Shown: in pieces, positions 44,609-55,200 of the stretch | Position numbering within the stretch: the first letter of the stretch is position 1 | Layout of the letters: each line of letters starts with the position of its first letter | Source of the DNA: Paraconiothyrium sp. Pb-2020 | Lineage: Eukaryota > Ascomycota > Dothideomycetes > Pleosporales > Didymosphaeriaceae | Direction: 5' to 3' | Length of the DNA stretch: 64,000 nucleotides | NCBI GenBank assembly: GCA_022419385.1 | Contig: JAJUBI010000008.1 | Span: 124,001 to 188,000 of the forward strand | The notes under the pieces: generated by a model | The model's input: only the letters and a program-made list of their open reading frames with translations | Told to the model about the DNA's origin: nothing | Database searches by the model: none | Position numbers and translations under genes: made by a program

Positions 44609-45967
44609 TCTGCCTGACTGTATTGGTATCCGTGTGCCACAGATCGGAGAAGAGAGAGGGGAGAAGAATAAAGTAACCTTGTGTGGCCCTTCACGGGGGT
44701 CGAAATGGAATGGAAACGGCGCCTAAGCTCGTGCCCAAACAACACGATCTCACCTCATCACAGGCACAACCACCGCAACTTAAATACCACTCTGCTCTCA
44801 CGTACCATGTTTCGCGCATCGTCACTAAATTACCGTCTCGCACAACATCGGCATCAAATTACCCCATCTACGAACCCCACATCGGAATCTTCTCAGCGCG
44901 AACCCCCGACGATGCAAATCTTGGGCCACAACAGGCAGGCAGATGCAGGCGTCCCTAGAACTGTGCTGCATCTCATATATTCTCTCCACAAAAGCACCTG
45001 TAAAAGGCCGCGATTCAAGCTAAAAAGGTTAGCGTTTGTGTTTTTGGTCATCGGTGCTCGTGACTAGTCAGGGTCGAGAAAGGTGGTAGATGTGCGCCGT
45101 AGGTCCGATATATTGATTTGCACTACCACGGTGGTGCCACTGTTGTTCATCTTTACATCTAACCTTAGACGATGTGGTGTATCTCGCAGAAGAATTACAA
45201 TATCAAGTTATCGCGAGTTATGGTGACTAGCTATTGTCCTCCTATCGTACAAGATCACTACGTTTAGGTCAAAGCTCGACACAAACCCAAGTGAGTGCGA
45301 TTCAGCAAGGCGAATATTCCCCATCGATTGCGCGTTAGGCACGTTTCAAGGAAAGGTAAAAAGCCGAGAAAGAAACATTCCAGAAGGAGAGTTGCTTTTA
45401 TTCGGTGTCGCAACGGTATGCGAAGGTGTATACCACAATACGCTCATCGCCTTCTCAACACCCTCTTTTGTGCATGTTTTAGAGCATCTAGTATCGCGAA
45501 TCGTAAGAGACCATCAAATCGCGAGCTTCAGTGAATACCTATACATTTGTGTCATTGTGTGTTCACGGTATCCGATGCAGACCACAAACTGTACTTATAT
45601 CGACTCGCAATTGGGTCGCTATAGCATTGCAGAGACAATCAATGGTGACCTAATGTCCACAAGAGGAAGAATATCTGGCCATGACCTTGGCCTACCGTAA
45701 GCAACGGACTCGTGATTGAAAACGGAGGACGTGATTGGATCTACATATTCTCCGTTTAGGCGACACCAAGAAAGCGAGAGCCTGCCCTGCGAATACCAAG
45801 GAATGCGTCGGCTAGACTCATAGACCACACTAGCTACACCGAACACGTAACGGAGCCTCGTTGAATAATGACTTATTATCAGCCTCGCCATTGCTTCGTT
45901 CCCTTCTCAATGCCCATATCTCAATTCGAGTTCGTTCGCTCTAGCTCAGGTACTCGACAGAGCAGAA
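44609..45967. promoter_or_regulatory. Long divergent promoter region between two P450 genes
   Basis: 1.36 kb between the two divergent P450 start codons. Several ATG-led frames of 80-130 codons exist but show shifting, non-conserved composition. No coding relic or repeat was recognised. Confidence 0.3.
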
Positions 45968-47612
45968 ATGGCTGCACCATCTCTTATCTCGATTGTTTTT
46001 GTTCTGATCGCAATCTACGTCCTGCAGAGACTGTTCCGCACGCCAACACGAAGATCTGCACCACTGCCTCCAGGTCCAAAGGGAGTGCCATTGCTTGGCA
46101 ACATAGCGGACCTCCCCCCACCAGGAGTTCCAGAGTATCTTCACTGGCTTGAGCATAAAGACATTTATGGTCCAATCAGCTCCGTCACAGTACTCGGGCA
46201 AACTCTCATAATCATCAATGACAAGAACTTTGCGTTCGAGATGCTGGACAAACAGTCTAATGTCTACTCGGGTAGAGCAGAGATGAAGTTTGCAGAGATG
46301 TAAGTTCGCATTCGAAGAACTGAAAAGCGTAGTCGTATTAATTAAGGTTTTTAGGTGTGGCTGGGGTCACATCACGGCGATGACACCATTCGGCAAACAG
46401 CACAGGATCCATCGCAAATTCGTGCACCAGCAACTGGGAACCAACAGCCTCGTTGCGCCTTACTTTCCGTTATTGGAGGGCGAGACACGACGATTCTTGA
46501 GAAAACTGAGCGTGGACAATGACCGCCTGGTCAAACACCTCAAAACGTGAGTTCTCTGGTCTAAACTACGGAGATCCCACTCAGGGAGCGTCACTAATAA
46601 ATCGGATACATGTAGAGAGACTGCGGCGGCAATCTTGAAAATGACCTATGACTACGAAATCGAGCGTGAGAAAGACGATCCACTTGTGACTCTCGTTGAC
46701 CAGGCTCTTGCACAATTCTCCGAGGCCGCAGTTCCCGGAAAGTGGATTGTCGATGTACTTCCATGGCTTGAGGCTCTCCCCTCCTGGATCCCCGGCGTGC
46801 ATTTCAAAAAGACGGCGCAGCAATGGAAAAAGACGGCCACGGCGATGGCCGAGGAGCCATACGCATACGCAAAGCAACAAGCGAATGAAGGATCGAATGG
46901 GAACTCGTATGTCTCGAAGATGCTCCATCAATATGGTTTCAATCCTTCACCGGAAGAAGAACACGCGATAAAGTGGACCGCTGCCACTTTGTATGGCGCA
47001 GGAGCAGATACCAATGTATCGACCATGGCATCGTTCTTCCTAGCCATGAGTGTAAGCCCTAGCGTTCAAAAGAAAGCACAAGACGAAATCGAGCGCGTCG
47101 TTGGCAGTTCAAGACTACCAACCTTCAGCGACCGCAAAAACTTACCATACGTTGACGCGATTGTGAAAGAGACGCTGAGATGGCTTCCTGTAGCGCCCCT
47201 CGGAATCCCACACGCCGCGGATGAAGAGAGAATGTTCCGGAACTACCGCATTCCCAAAGGCGCGGTCATTTTGCCGAATGTTTGGCTCTTCACGCACGAC
47301 CCTGCGACGTATCATGATCCGATGGAGTTCAAGCCAGAGCGGTATTTCGAGCCATACAATGAGCCCTCTCCAGATGATGTAGTGTGGGGCTATGGAAGGC
47401 GCATCTGCGCTGGACGAGTCTTCGCGGACGCGTCGATATATTTGACATGTGTGCAGAGTCTCGCGGTTTTTGATATACGCAAGGCCATGGACGAATCGGG
47501 GACGGAGATTGAGCCCAAGATCGAGCTTCAGGCGGGCGCTATTGGGAGACCAGCACCTTTCAAATGTAGGATTAGGTTTCGAAGTGAGGGCCATGAAGCC
47601 TTGATAACGTAG
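45968..47612 (+). CDS. Cytochrome P450 monooxygenase (O-methylsterigmatocystin-oxidoreductase-like), three exons, 506 aa
   Basis: Exons are 45968-46299, 46355-46546 and 46616-47612 (GT-AG, 1521 bases). N-terminal anchor SLISIVFVLIAIYVLQRLF, then the Pro-rich hinge APLPPGPKGVPLLGN. I-helix AGADTNVST, ExxR in KETLRW, FKPERYFE, and the heme loop WGYGRRICAG, where the first position is Trp instead of the usual Phe while the Gly, Arg and Cys ligand are kept. The hinge and the I-helix sequence are like the CYP64/CYP620-type fungal P450s. It is a membrane-bound monooxygenase with unknown substrate. It could work with the divergent P450 and the MFS carrier, but the three do not form a clear biosynthetic cluster on their own. 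Confidence 0.9.
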
Positions 47613-47876
47613 ACCGAAGGAGAGCGGGCAATGCTATGTTTATGAACCAGTATCTCCCGTGCAGATTCGAGCGTTGGGCAAATGAGACGTATATACGTGA
47701 TACCACTCAGTGAATTTCCGAATGGATCGCTAATACACTGATTCAGCACTGCGTTGGTAGCAATCATTTTTCTGTAGATGTTAGAGTATGAAAATTGCTA
47801 TGAATGATGTTCGACAGAGTTCGCCGGTCGAAAAGTGCACTCTCAACTTTGAAGTAATGAGATTACCCTACCAGCT

Positions 47877-48671
47877 TCATGCGCCTTTTCCAAATGTGAA
47901 TCCTGACATTGTACCAGAGTTATGAACAAGCTGAATGCCATTGTTGCCACTGCCTGAGAAGAAAATGTGGTGATACGCGTTGCTACCCTCCGTCGCCTTC
48001 GTCAAGGCCTGCTCCAAAAGTTTGTCCTGAGCTGCGGCGATCTCTCTCAACACAGAGATGCCTTCGCCAGCTTCAATTGTAGATACCTCTATGTCGCAAA
48101 GCTCACGCTGAGATTGCTTGGCGGCTGGAAAAAGCTCGACCAGGCTATCGACCAGCTCAGTTATATCCTCAATGAGTCGACGGAACTGCTTCTCTTGATA
48201 CAACGCCCATTTTGTCTTTTGCCGTACGCCAGAGCGATTTTGGCGCTCGATCGCCAGCTGCCGCATCTTTTCGTGCAGTTTCATCATTGCCGGTTCCAGG
48301 TCTGTCTGCGGGTCGTGTACAACAAGGCTGTCGTCCTGAGGATCGGTCCGACTCTTGTATTTGTTCGAGACTCCTTCTGCTTCCGCAAAAAGTTCTACAA
48401 TCTGGCCTAGCAAGGAATCGGCGTGTTTGATGGTTCCTGCCGACCCAAAGCGCCCTTGAAGGGACACTGCGTCTCGAACATCCTCATCCAGCCCCAGAGA
48501 CTTGCCCCACCTTGATAAGCGGAGTTTTGCGTTGTCAAGTTTGAGCTGGCTCGTTTGGAAGCTCTTGCCGAAAGTGCGGCCAAGTTGGACGAACTCGAAG
48601 CAATCAACTGCGTTGTTATATAGGCCAGCGAGGGCGACGACACCAACAACAAGACCAGCTGTCTCTGCCAT
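47877..48671 (-). CDS. HeLo-domain (HET-S-like) pore-forming effector with a C-terminal amyloid-type motif, 264 aa
   Basis: A single exon of 264 codons. The N-terminus AETAGLVVGVVALAGLYNNA and the following VDCFEFVQLGRTFG are the HeLo domain hallmark seen in HET-S, whose hydrophobic first helix inserts into the membrane after activation. The alpha-helical domain continues to about residue 225 (LRLSRWGKSLGL, TKWALYQEKQFRRLIEDI). The tail does not carry HET-s type r1/r2 repeats. Instead, residues 238-260 hold a short Gly/Asn/Ser segment with core NNGIQLVHNSG. The same pattern is at the N-terminus of the divergent NLR 260 bases away. In known fungal systems such shared motifs form amyloid, and the NLR templates the effector to trigger cell death. 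Here that function is inferred from motif, domain and gene-pair architecture. Confidence 0.88.
   Translation of the reverse strand: MAETAGLVVGVVALAGLYNNAVDCFEFVQLGRTFGKSFQTSQLKLDNAKLRLSRWGKSLGLDEDVRDAVSLQGRFGSAGTIKHADSLLGQIVELFAEAEGVSNKYKSRTDPQDDSLVVHDPQTDLEPAMMKLHEKMRQLAIERQNRSGVRQKTKWALYQEKQFRRLIEDITELVDSLVELFPAAKQSQRELCDIEVSTIEAGEGISVLREIAAAQDKLLEQALTKATEGSNAYHHIFFSGSGNNGIQLVHNSGTMSGFTFGKGA
47892..47960 (-). other. Amyloid-signalling-like motif, C-terminus of the HeLo protein
   Basis: Residues 238-260 (core FSGSGNNGIQLVHNSG, ending TMSGFTF). The pattern G-x-x-N-x-G-[IL]-Q-[LI]-x-x-N-S-G-[ST] is shared with the NLR N-terminus. The G-[IL]-Q-[LI] core resembles the RHIM/PP class; the sigma class is an alternative. 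Confidence 0.7.
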
Positions 48672-48930
48672 GTTGGCTAAGGATACGAAAGTGATACCGA
48701 AGACGAGGAATAAAGAAGAGATATCACGATAGATACAGCAAAAAGATCGAGAGATGGGCTGGCCTTCCTTCCAGCTGGGTGTGCGTAGTTCTTAACAGCA
48801 ATACGAGGTCGGGGCGAGGGGCGACAACCCAGCACCTGCACCCGGGACGGTTCAGCCTCGTGCGCGCAAAAGCAGCTACGTGTCTGCGCAAGGCTCTTAC
48901 CTCTACACAAACAGGTCGCCGCTGTTCATA
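48672..48930. promoter_or_regulatory. Bidirectional promoter of the HeLo-NLR pair
   Basis: Only 259 bases separate the two divergent start codons, so expression of the effector and its NLR is probably linked. No distinct element was recognised. Confidence 0.5.
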
Positions 48931-51621
48931 ATGGCCCAGTCAATCATCTCAACTACTTTCGCAGGCGACAGAAACCAGGGGCTGCAGATCGGAGATAACT
49001 CTGGCTCTATCGAGACACACTTCTACGCTCCGGGCAAGTGTCCACTTCTGCCTAGCTAACGCTGTGCTGACTGCGCTCCGTCTCTGCAGAGCGTCCCGAG
49101 ACTCCACCACAGCCGTCATGCTTCGTGCCGTTCCGTCGCGACCCAGACTTCATCGCTCGTGGAACGCTGCTCGACCAGATCCGCCAGCGATGCGCCACGC
49201 CGGCGTCTCGAGTTGCGCTGGTGGGCCTCGGCGGTGTGGGGTACGTCCTCCAACAGAAGCACTCCCAGGCTGGTACACGTACCTAAAATAGGATACAGGA
49301 AGTCGCAGCTGGCCATCGAACACTGCTACCGCACTATAGGGCACTCGCCAAAGACGTGGGTTTTCTGGGCGCACGCGAGTAACACAGCTCGACTCGAGCA
49401 GAGCTTCCGGGAGATAGCAAACCAGGCCAAAGTGCGTGGCCGCAACGACCCGCAAGCGGATGTGTTTAAGCTGGTGCACGACTGGCTCCGTGACGAGAAG
49501 AACGGGCCATGGCTGTTGGTGCTCGACAACGCCGACGATGCTACCGTTCTGTCTCCGCCATCGAGCAACACCGAGCAGGCAGACAATGACAGCAACAGCA
49601 ATAGTACCACTCTCCGGCGCCAGCTGTCGAGGTATATACCTCCTGGTATGCACGGGTCGGTCCTCGTGACAAGCCGGACTCGGCGCGCGGCTACGCAGAT
49701 CGTGGAAGATGACGACGTTATACTAATCGAGCCCATGCATACTGCGGCTGCATATGCGCTTCTCAATAAGAAGCTCGGAGATGAGGTTGACAGGAACGAG
49801 GGTATCGCCGAGCTTGCGGCTGCGCTGGATTATATGCCACTCGCTCTTGTACAGGCGGCGGCATATATCCGAAAACGAGCACCGCGATGCTCGGTGCGCA
49901 AGTACCTGGAAGAGTACCGGCAGAGCGACAGCACAAAGACGAGCCTGCTAAATCAGGAGGCCGGCCATCTTCGCCGTGACGAGACAGCCAGCAACTCTGT
50001 TTTAATAACATGGCAGATATCGTTCGACCACATATACAGCACCCGGAGGTCAGCAGCGGATCTGTTGTCGCTGATGAGCTTCTTCGACCGGCAGGGGATA
50101 CAGGAGTCGCTGTTACGAATCCAGAGCAGCATAGCTTACAACGAGGCTGAGGATGATGTTATTGACAATAGTTTTGAGGAGGATGTTCTCACTCTACGCG
50201 ACTACACGTTCATCAAACTCACTGGAGACGCAAACACGTTCGAAATGCACAGCCTAGTGCAACTGGCCACGCGCAAATGGCTAGAAAATCAAGGCCAAGT
50301 TGAAGAATGGAGGGTGCAGTTTATCTCCCACCTTTGCGCAGAGCTGCCTGACGGAGAGTACGAGAACTGGGAAAAGTGCCAAGCGCTGTTCCCGCATGCA
50401 AGGGGGGCGTTGGCACAGCGGCCTAAGGATGAGGAGCCGCTCAAGGAGTGGGCACTGTTACTCTACAATGCGGCATGGTACGCATGGAGACAAGGAAGAG
50501 CAGGCGAGGCAGAGCACATGTCGATGGTGTCGATGGAGGTTAATAGAGAGTTGTGTGGAGAAGAGAGTATAGAGATGTTAAGAAGCATGAGCATGGTAGC
50601 ACTAGCAAGAAAAAATATGGGCAAGTACAAAGAGGCTGAGTCGATGCAAAGGCAGACGCTGGCGCTGTGCGAGAAAGTACTTGGACAGGAGCATCCTACC
50701 ACACTAGCAAGCATCAATAATTTAGCGCAAGCGCTAGATCGTCAGGGTAAGTACGAAGAGGCTAATAAGCTATTGTATAGGCACACGCTAGTACTTCAGG
50801 AAAGGTTGCTTGGGCGTGAGCATCTAGTGACGCTGATAAGCATGGGTAACTTAGCGGCGGTACTAACTGCTCTGGGCGAATACAACGAGGCCGAGTCGAT
50901 GAGTAGGCAGGTGCTGGTGCTAGAGGAAAAGGTGCTTGGGCGTGAGCATCCTAATACGCTAATGAGTAGGAATGATCTAGCAGTGATACTAGTAAAGCAG
51001 GGCAAGTTCGAGGAGGCTGAGTTGATACATAGGCGAACGCTGGTGCTAAAGGAAAAAATACTTGGGTGTGAGCATCACGACACGCTGCTGAGCGTATACA
51101 ACCTCGCCTGCCTTCTCACAAAGCAACATCGCTACGACGAGTCTTTTGCTCTGTACGAAAGAGCATGCGCTGGGTTCGACACTGTCCTTGGGAAAGACCA
51201 CCCAGCTACCCGCAATTGTCGAGGGAATTTTACTGAAGCCAAAAGACTTGCAATGAAGCATTCGCAGCGTACGACACTGTTGATAGGCAAGACCACCCGA
51301 CTACGTGCGTGTGTCGCCAGGACTGCGCCGAAACCAACATACTTGCAACGGAAGCATGCGCAGCGTACAACACTGTTAATAGGCAAGACCACCCGACGAC
51401 GTGTGCGTATTGCTGAGATTGCACCGAAAATCATATACTTGCAACGGAGACATGTGTCGCCAACGACACTGTTCTGGGGAAAGACGAAAAAGTTACCCGC
51501 ACGGGTCGCCAGGAATATATTGAAGCTAAAAAAATTGCACCGGAAGAACAGCCTTCAGCTACCTCTCCCGCTACAACACAGAACAGCTCCAGTATACAAA
51601 AAGGCAAGACATCGAAGCTAG
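48931..51621 (+). CDS. NLR: N-terminal amyloid-type motif, NB-ARC, TPR repeats, 858 aa
   Basis: Exons are 48931-49033, 49090-49240 and 49299-51621. Intron 1 uses a GC-AG pair (GCAAGT donor), the only way to keep frame; intron 2 is GT-AG and splits the P-loop. The motif with core NQGLQIGDNSG fills residues 10-32. The NB-ARC domain shows P-loop GLGGVGKSQLA, Walker B WLLVLDNAD, GSVLVTSR, PLALVQAA and an MHD-like FEMHSLVQLA. After a linker come about five 42-residue TPR units (for example GKYKEAESMQRQTLALCEKV, LGQEHPTTL) from roughly residue 480 to 700. The end then changes to basic 32-residue repeats read in a shifted frame. Role: intracellular sensor for incompatibility or xenorecognition that on activation would template the neighbouring HeLo effector. 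Ligand unknown. Confidence 0.88.
48958..49026 (+). other. Amyloid-signalling-like motif, N-terminus of the NLR
   Basis: Residues 10-32 of the NLR (FAGDRNQGLQIGDNSGSI, then ETHFY). It fills almost all of exon 1, so the motif is an exon-encoded module. It matches the tail of the divergent HeLo protein position by position in the F-x-G-x-x-N-x-G-x-Q-x-x-x-N-S-G frame. Confidence 0.7.
51163..51545 (+). repeat. Four 96-base (32-residue) repeats at the NLR 3' end, with a one-base loss
   Basis: Units begin at about 51163, 51258, 51354 and 51450. The spacing is 95, 96 and 96 bases, so a single base is missing between units 1 and 2. Unit 1 is read in the NLR frame (LGKDHPATRNCRGN). In units 2-4 the corresponding sense (…RQDHPTTC…) lies in another frame, with one in-frame TGA in unit 3, while the annotated NLR frame gives a basic, probably non-native tail. 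Each unit contains a GKDHP/RQDHP-type TPR linker. Confidence 0.8.
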
Positions 51622-53500
51622 CGCGAGGACTGGCGAAAGTTGGCTTTAGAGCTCAAAGATGTTGTATGAGATATACATGTATTTACTTTCGATATATTTA
51701 CTATTTCGATGTATTTAAACTTACACAGCTACGACCTTTCACTAATTTGCCTAACGTATAAGCGGCACGTCTCACAAAACCGAGCGCATCCGTAAGAGTA
51801 ACAATAAGCTAGGCTGGTCGCTGGTCTTCCAGTGCGTGCGAGTCATGCTTGAGATGAGCAATTGTCTTGCGGCGAAACGGGTTAGAGATTATAGTACATG
51901 TAAAAAGAGTGCGAACGTCTAGCATGGCGATAAGTCTATTAGACAGGTCCGACGGCTTATTCACCAACATCACTTTGCTTGCGGACAGTGTTGGGATGAT
52001 TTCGGTTTAGCCCAAAGGAAACGCTTCTTCCGAAAGTATACTTCCGCCTATGACGAGGGGCAGTAGCACTATGACACTATATAAAGGGAAATCTTCACCT
52101 CTATCGACCTGCACACTCTCTTCACTTTGGTGCTCAAAGATTGGGAAGAGCAAGCATGTGCTCGAAAAGACCGATACACTCGTAGCATGGCTGCTCTGGA
52201 TTACAAAAGTCATCGAAGAAGAGGCACATGAACGCTTCTGGTGGGCCGCGAAAATACGCCTCGAAGGTTGTCATGCGTGGAGTCTTTAGAAGATTGGTAC
52301 GCATTCAAATACAAGAAGCAAGAACGCTATGGCTCGCTTTAGAGCTTCAAAAGCACGTTCACGCATGTTGTTGTGGATTTCTTGTGACACCCAAATCATT
52401 GGTGGAAATGCACATGTTGTGTGCTCCAAGAAGGAGCGATATACGCTTGAATCCCCCACTCCTGCTCTCATGGCAGCATTCGAGCTCTTAAATTTACTAT
52501 GAAAACAGTCGATGTGATCTCCTGCTGGACGCAAATGATGACCAAAAAGGTGTTGTTGTACGTCGAGGTTCGAGCCACATGCTCCAACTTCAGGGCCAAC
52601 GACATTATGTCTGTATTGGAATATGAAAGTCTCTCGCTCTGACGCCATACTCCCTTCTGCTAGATACTAAAACAAAAAGAGACGGAGGAATGGCGTGTCT
52701 TCTGCCATGTTCAGAAGGGAAGTATGCGCAGCCTGGGGTTCACAAATATCCCTTTGCAGGGCTCATGCTTCTCCTGCGGAGTTCAAGGCAGCTAATCCCA
52801 CGCGTATGCTTGTCTGTTTCTAGGGGTAGCATCTCTAAACCTTGCTCCATCTGTTTCAGCTACACAAACTGAACACTCGTCGACGATATGCGTTCTGTTG
52901 GCGGGATCAAAAGTTTACGTCAATAGTTTCAAGTCGCGTGCGCGGGAAATGCGCCATTTGACATTTGAACGACTGTGTTCTCGGGTTCAAAAAGGATCTT
53001 CCTAAAAAATCATGTTTTTGGATACAAAAGCAGGCATCGCGCGAAGAATTTGTCTCTCCTGGGTGCCAAATATACCTACGGACATATCATTTAGTGTCTC
53101 TAATAGGGGCCACAAGCGACACAATGCCCATTTCCATGTCTATGAGCAGGTGTTGCTCCTCACTGAGACATTCAAGTCAGCCACAGAAAGCGGCATGTAT
53201 TGCGTTCTCAAATCTGCATTAGAACCGACTTATGTGTTTCCTGGGCTTCTTGAAAAGACGACGAGGCGAGTGAACGTGCTCTTCTGCGTGCTCTTCTGCT
53301 TTGACCCGAAAATAATGTGGTAGAAGACCTGCCGGGTTACTACGACGAACTTTCACAAGCGAAGCTTAAGCTCCCGGGATCCAAGTTGAACCGGGTATAT
53401 AACGCGTGCTCCTCGTCTTGGATCTTCACACTCACAAGTCTTCAGGACACTCGTTATCCAAATCGGACCTTCAAGATTTCAATAACTGTTCGTGTGGTTC
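51622..53500. other. Intergenic downstream of the NLR, no gene seen
   Basis: 1.9 kb with many short frames on both strands and no recognisable domain. The last 0.5 kb starts to show the words TATGTGTTTCCTGG and similar, which recur in the repeats to the right. No promoter or RNA gene was identified. Confidence 0.3.
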
Positions 53501-55200
53501 CAAAAATTCTTGCAAAGCAACTATGTGTTCTTCGCTGGAGCCGAAAGAGAGTGTCGAATGAAGTATGCCTCGCGTTCCGAACGCTGGAAACAGAACGCTT
53601 ATTAAGTCCGGGATTCCCCAGCTCCAGTATAGCATGTTCCTCTCCCGGACCTATTCGAAACAGAAAATGTTCAAAAACATGCTGTCTCTCGACGTTTCAA
53701 CCCACCCAACCGTGTCCGTTGCTGCCGTTCGAGAGGGATCGAACATCAACCCATGTGTTCTTCTACCGGCCCAAGACCTAGTCGTATCCAGCTCTACAAT
53801 CCAAAGACCAGAAGCGCCCATGTATGTGTTCTTCCGCTGGTATCAAATCAATTTCCCACATATATATGCTCCATGTCCTGAAGCACCCACTCCTCGCGGA
53901 CATGTGGAGTCAACAACAAACTTCTCAGCACTCTATTCTCTGCGGAGGACACCAAATCAGCAAGTGCACGATTACATGCCGTCTCTCGAGTAACGAACAT
54001 GCCGCTTGATGTTGTTGCTGCTGTTCAAAACACAGCTAATACCAACGTATGTGCCCTTCAACCAGCATGTAATCTAAGAATATCGAAAGACTTTATGCGT
54101 TATGCCGAGGGTTTTGGCAGCATAAGCCATGAAGAGTCAAAAACGATCTCCAAGTAGAAAAATTGCCTTGCGGAGGACACCAAATCAGCGAGCGAACGAT
54201 TCCCGCCTTTCAATCTTGGGAAAGACGGTTTCATGTCCCTTGCTGTCGTTCGAATATACCGGAGCACCAATACATGTGGTCCCCTGCTGGAAGCAAAATC
54301 ATTGAAGCCACGTTCTCATGCTGCTGTGCGAAATGTCCTAGCAGTCCACACCATAGAGAGTCAACAACATGCTCCACCTACAGCTGATGTTCTCCGGAGG
54401 ACGCCAAAGCAAGCGCACAATTCCATACCGCCTCTCAACATCTTATAGAACCTAGCTATGCCCGTTGTCGCCGTTCAAAATACACAGCCCACCCAGCTAT
54501 GCGTCCCTGTGCGTCCCTGTGCTGTCCAAAACGAAGAATCTCAACGCTATGCTCCGTGTGTCGAAGGCCTTGGGAAGATCCGCTATGATCCTGATTACGA
54601 CATTATGTGTTCTGGAGGACGCAAAGACCCACGTGTACAATTCCATGGCGAATCGAAAACATTAAGAAATACGGCAATGTCCAGCTGTACCGTTCCAAAA
54701 CTTAAGTCGGATCCTCACATGTGCTCTTCCGCTGGCAAAAACTAACGACCTTGGTGTGATGCTCCCTGTGCCGACGGATTTGGCAAAATCCGCTATGGAG
54801 AGTCCACAAAACCATTGCATTACGACCCATGTGTTCTGGGACAGAGCGTGCACGACCTCATGGCGTCTCTCCAGGAGACTGTACCTTCGCGACATGCCGG
54901 TGTCTGGTGTCTACGCATTCACGACTGCTTCCATGTGGCATCTGGGTGGATCAAACTGTCCTTCTATGAGCTATGCCGTGTCTAGAAGGAAGTTGGCCGA
55001 GTACATATGTGCTCTTGCGGACGCAGAAGATACTGTCCGCAAACGATATGTGCGTCTCCCCTGGACTGAGCGACAAAGTATCCCATCTCCAACCAAGCTT
55101 TCGAACCATGGATGAACGAAGCCCATGTTTTCCTAGGAAGAAAGTCGATAGCACACATATATGTGTCCTCCGCCCCAGCAACTACATAAGAACGAAAGGC
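53501..55200. repeat. Degenerate dispersed/tandem repeat family 1 (core ATGTGTTCTTCCGCTGG)
   Basis: The core 'ACATATGTGYTCTTCCGCTGG' recurs in diverged form at about 53522, 53750, 53822, 54037, 54273, 54603, 54715, 54828, 55003 and 55157, spaced roughly 70-330 bases apart. Flanks also share words such as GAGTCAACAACATGCTC and ACACCAAATCAGCAAG. Frames change constantly, so nothing here is translated. Some flanks resemble the NLR 3' repeats (TTGGGAAAGAC then GAATATA..GAAGC), which suggests an origin from the same repeat array. Confidence 0.55.

Noticed and set aside
54756..55115. 119-codon frame in the repeat field.
   Set aside because: It runs through diverged repeat units, and other copies of the same unit contain stops in this frame.
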